NCBI GenBank assembly: GCA_029882235.1
Contig: JAOULB010000107.1
Span: forward strand, 1-7,009
From: Gammaproteobacteria bacterium
GTDB lineage: Bacteria; Pseudomonadota; Gammaproteobacteria; UBA6429; Thiohalophilaceae
Direction of reading: 5' to 3'
DNA length: 7,009 nucleotides
The notes below the pieces were generated by a model. It was not told the DNA's origin. It saw nothing but the letters and a program-made list of their open reading frames with translations, and did not search any database. Positions within the stretch are counted from its first letter, which is position 1. The number at the start of each line of letters is the position of its first letter. The position numbers were made by a program, and so were the translations under genes. Positions 6,143 through 7,009 of this stretch are shown here, one piece after another.

Positions 6143-6219
6143 AAAAAACGATATTCAAATTCGACATCAATGTAAGGGAGAGGCGACTTACCAGATAGTC
6201 TACATTGTCTGGCATGGTC

Positions 6220-6837
6220 TTAGTTGTCTTTATTAATCGTAACCCATAAAAATGTTTCTCCACCAATATTAATGTTTTCGGCGGATTCTATACTAAAACC
6301 AGTATTTTCCAGATCAGCATAAAGATCATCAGTATGCTTGTGACTATAGAACAGTTTTTGATCCATGAACTCTTTATAACCATCAAATTCATTGCTGCCG
6401 GTATATTCTTTAGTCGCATAGGTAAACATGGCCTGTCCACCGGGCTTTAACCAGGTATAGAATTTCCTAAACATGTCTGCGTGATCGTTGGCAGGTATGT
6501 GGAACAGACTATAACTTGCAGTGATAGCGGCAAATTGATCTGGTTCGAAATCAACTTCACGAATATCGGAATGAATCGTTTTCATTTCGGGTACATACTT
6601 TTTTGCTAACTCGAGCATCTGTGATGAAAAATCGACACCAGTCACAGACCAGTCTCTATCAATAAAATAACGCGCAACGGGCTCACCTGCACCACAGCCC
6701 AGATCGAGCAGGGCATCCTGTTGATGATTTAACTGATTAAAAAATGTCGCCAGTATTGCGGACATATCAAATTGGTCACGATTCTGTTCATAGGTTTTGG
6801 CAAAGCCGTCATAGATTTCCTGTAGTGATGAGCTCAT
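6220..6837 (-). CDS. Class I SAM-dependent methyltransferase, substrate unknown
   Basis: A 205-residue Rossmann-fold methyltransferase. Motif I is L-L-D-L-G-C-G-A-G-E-P (43-53), the ribose-binding acid is D69 at the end of strand two (V-T-G-V-D-F), and D91 in H-S-D-I-R-E fits the adenine-contact motif. W-L-K-P-G-G-Q (129-135) is the post-motif turn common in the Methyltransf_11/25 group. The C-terminal part ends in N-I-G-G-E-T-F-L-W-V-T. The enzyme is soluble and its acceptor cannot be told from sequence; small molecules are as likely as anything else. GAAGGA (minus strand, 6848-6843) lies five bases before the ATG, which supports the start. The gene points toward the HMA-like gene with 77 bases between their ends, and appears to be a single-gene unit in this window. 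Confidence 0.92.
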   Translation of the reverse strand: MSSSLQEIYDGFAKTYEQNRDQFDMSAILATFFNQLNHQQDALLDLGCGAGEPVARYFIDRDWSVTGVDFSSQMLELAKKYVPEMKTIHSDIREVDFEPDQFAAITASYSLFHIPANDHADMFRKFYTWLKPGGQAMFTYATKEYTGSNEFDGYKEFMDQKLFYSHKHTDDLYADLENTGFSIESAENINIGGETFLWVTINKDN

Positions 6838-6964
6838 TCGTTTCCTTCAGTGTTATTGCATTTATGTTTGCTTAGTAAGTTTAGGCGAGTAAATTTCACA
6901 ATGCTTGTCTGTTTATAAATTTGTCTACACTTCCACAATTTATAGGTATTTATGTTTACATCTA

Positions 6965-6970
6965 TATAAT
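6965..6970 (+). promoter_or_regulatory. Perfect -10 hexamer, possible rightward promoter leaving the window
   Basis: TATAAT occurs in the AT-rich end region (6838-7009), which otherwise holds only the methyltransferase Shine-Dalgarno sequence and no gene. A start near 6977 would read toward an ATG at 7007-7009. No acceptable -35 lies 16 to 18 bases upstream, and such hexamers arise easily in AT-rich DNA, so this is only a candidate. Confidence 0.2.
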
Positions 6971-7009
6971 CATCTACTAATATTTGAGCCGGGATATAAA
7001 ATAATAATG

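Noticed and set aside
6168..6207. Inverted repeat CAATGTA/TACATTG between the HMA-like and methyltransferase genes as a terminator
   Set aside because: Seven-base AT-rich arms with a 26-base loop and no clean T-tract next to the stem; a weak competing GTAAG/CTTAC stem is no better.

Overview
The window looks like a stretch of proteobacterial chromosome, most likely gammaproteobacterial. The genes are compact and mostly preceded by purine-rich Shine-Dalgarno sequences. The families present (a DUF898/YjgN-type membrane protein coupled to an M48 peptidase, an exported DsrE-like protein, bacterial ArsM, a DUF302 protein) suit an environmental gammaproteobacterium. DsrE-like, DUF302 and HMA-like genes together hint at a sulfur-oxidising lifestyle, but that is inference. 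I see no tRNA, rRNA, CRISPR array, insertion sequence or phage gene.

Left block (1-3089, plus strand): a cation diffusion facilitator (CDF) metal transporter, a polytopic DUF898 protein and a membrane-anchored M48 zinc metallopeptidase form a probable operon. The transporter seems to start leaderless from an extended -10. The peptidase starts at a GTG that overlaps the DUF898 stop (GTGA), so the two are probably translationally coupled. A signal-peptide-bearing DsrE-like protein follows on the same strand (3167-3655).

Middle (3656-5094): between the DsrE-like gene and the convergent arsM lies a doublet of a GC-rich palindrome in inverted orientation, of the dispersed GTAGGGTGGGCA type. It sits where a terminator for arsM belongs and has a T-tract on that strand. 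arsM (minus strand) encodes an arsenite S-adenosylmethionine methyltransferase with paired-cysteine tails at both ends. No ArsR regulator or other ars gene is nearby. The roughly 400 bp upstream of arsM hold a near-perfect FNR/ANR-type box (TTGAT-N4-ATCAG), better placed for the divergent DUF302 gene.

Right block (5095-7009): a membrane-anchored DUF302 protein and a 77-residue ferredoxin-like HMA-fold protein without the metal-binding CXXC lie in tandem on the plus strand. They converge on a small class I SAM methyltransferase on the minus strand. The last 170 bp are AT-rich and hold only weak promoter-like signals.

The least understood parts are the DUF898/M48 pair, the DUF302/HMA-like pair and the exported DsrE-like protein. 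The arsenic gene is the only one whose biochemical reaction can be named with confidence.
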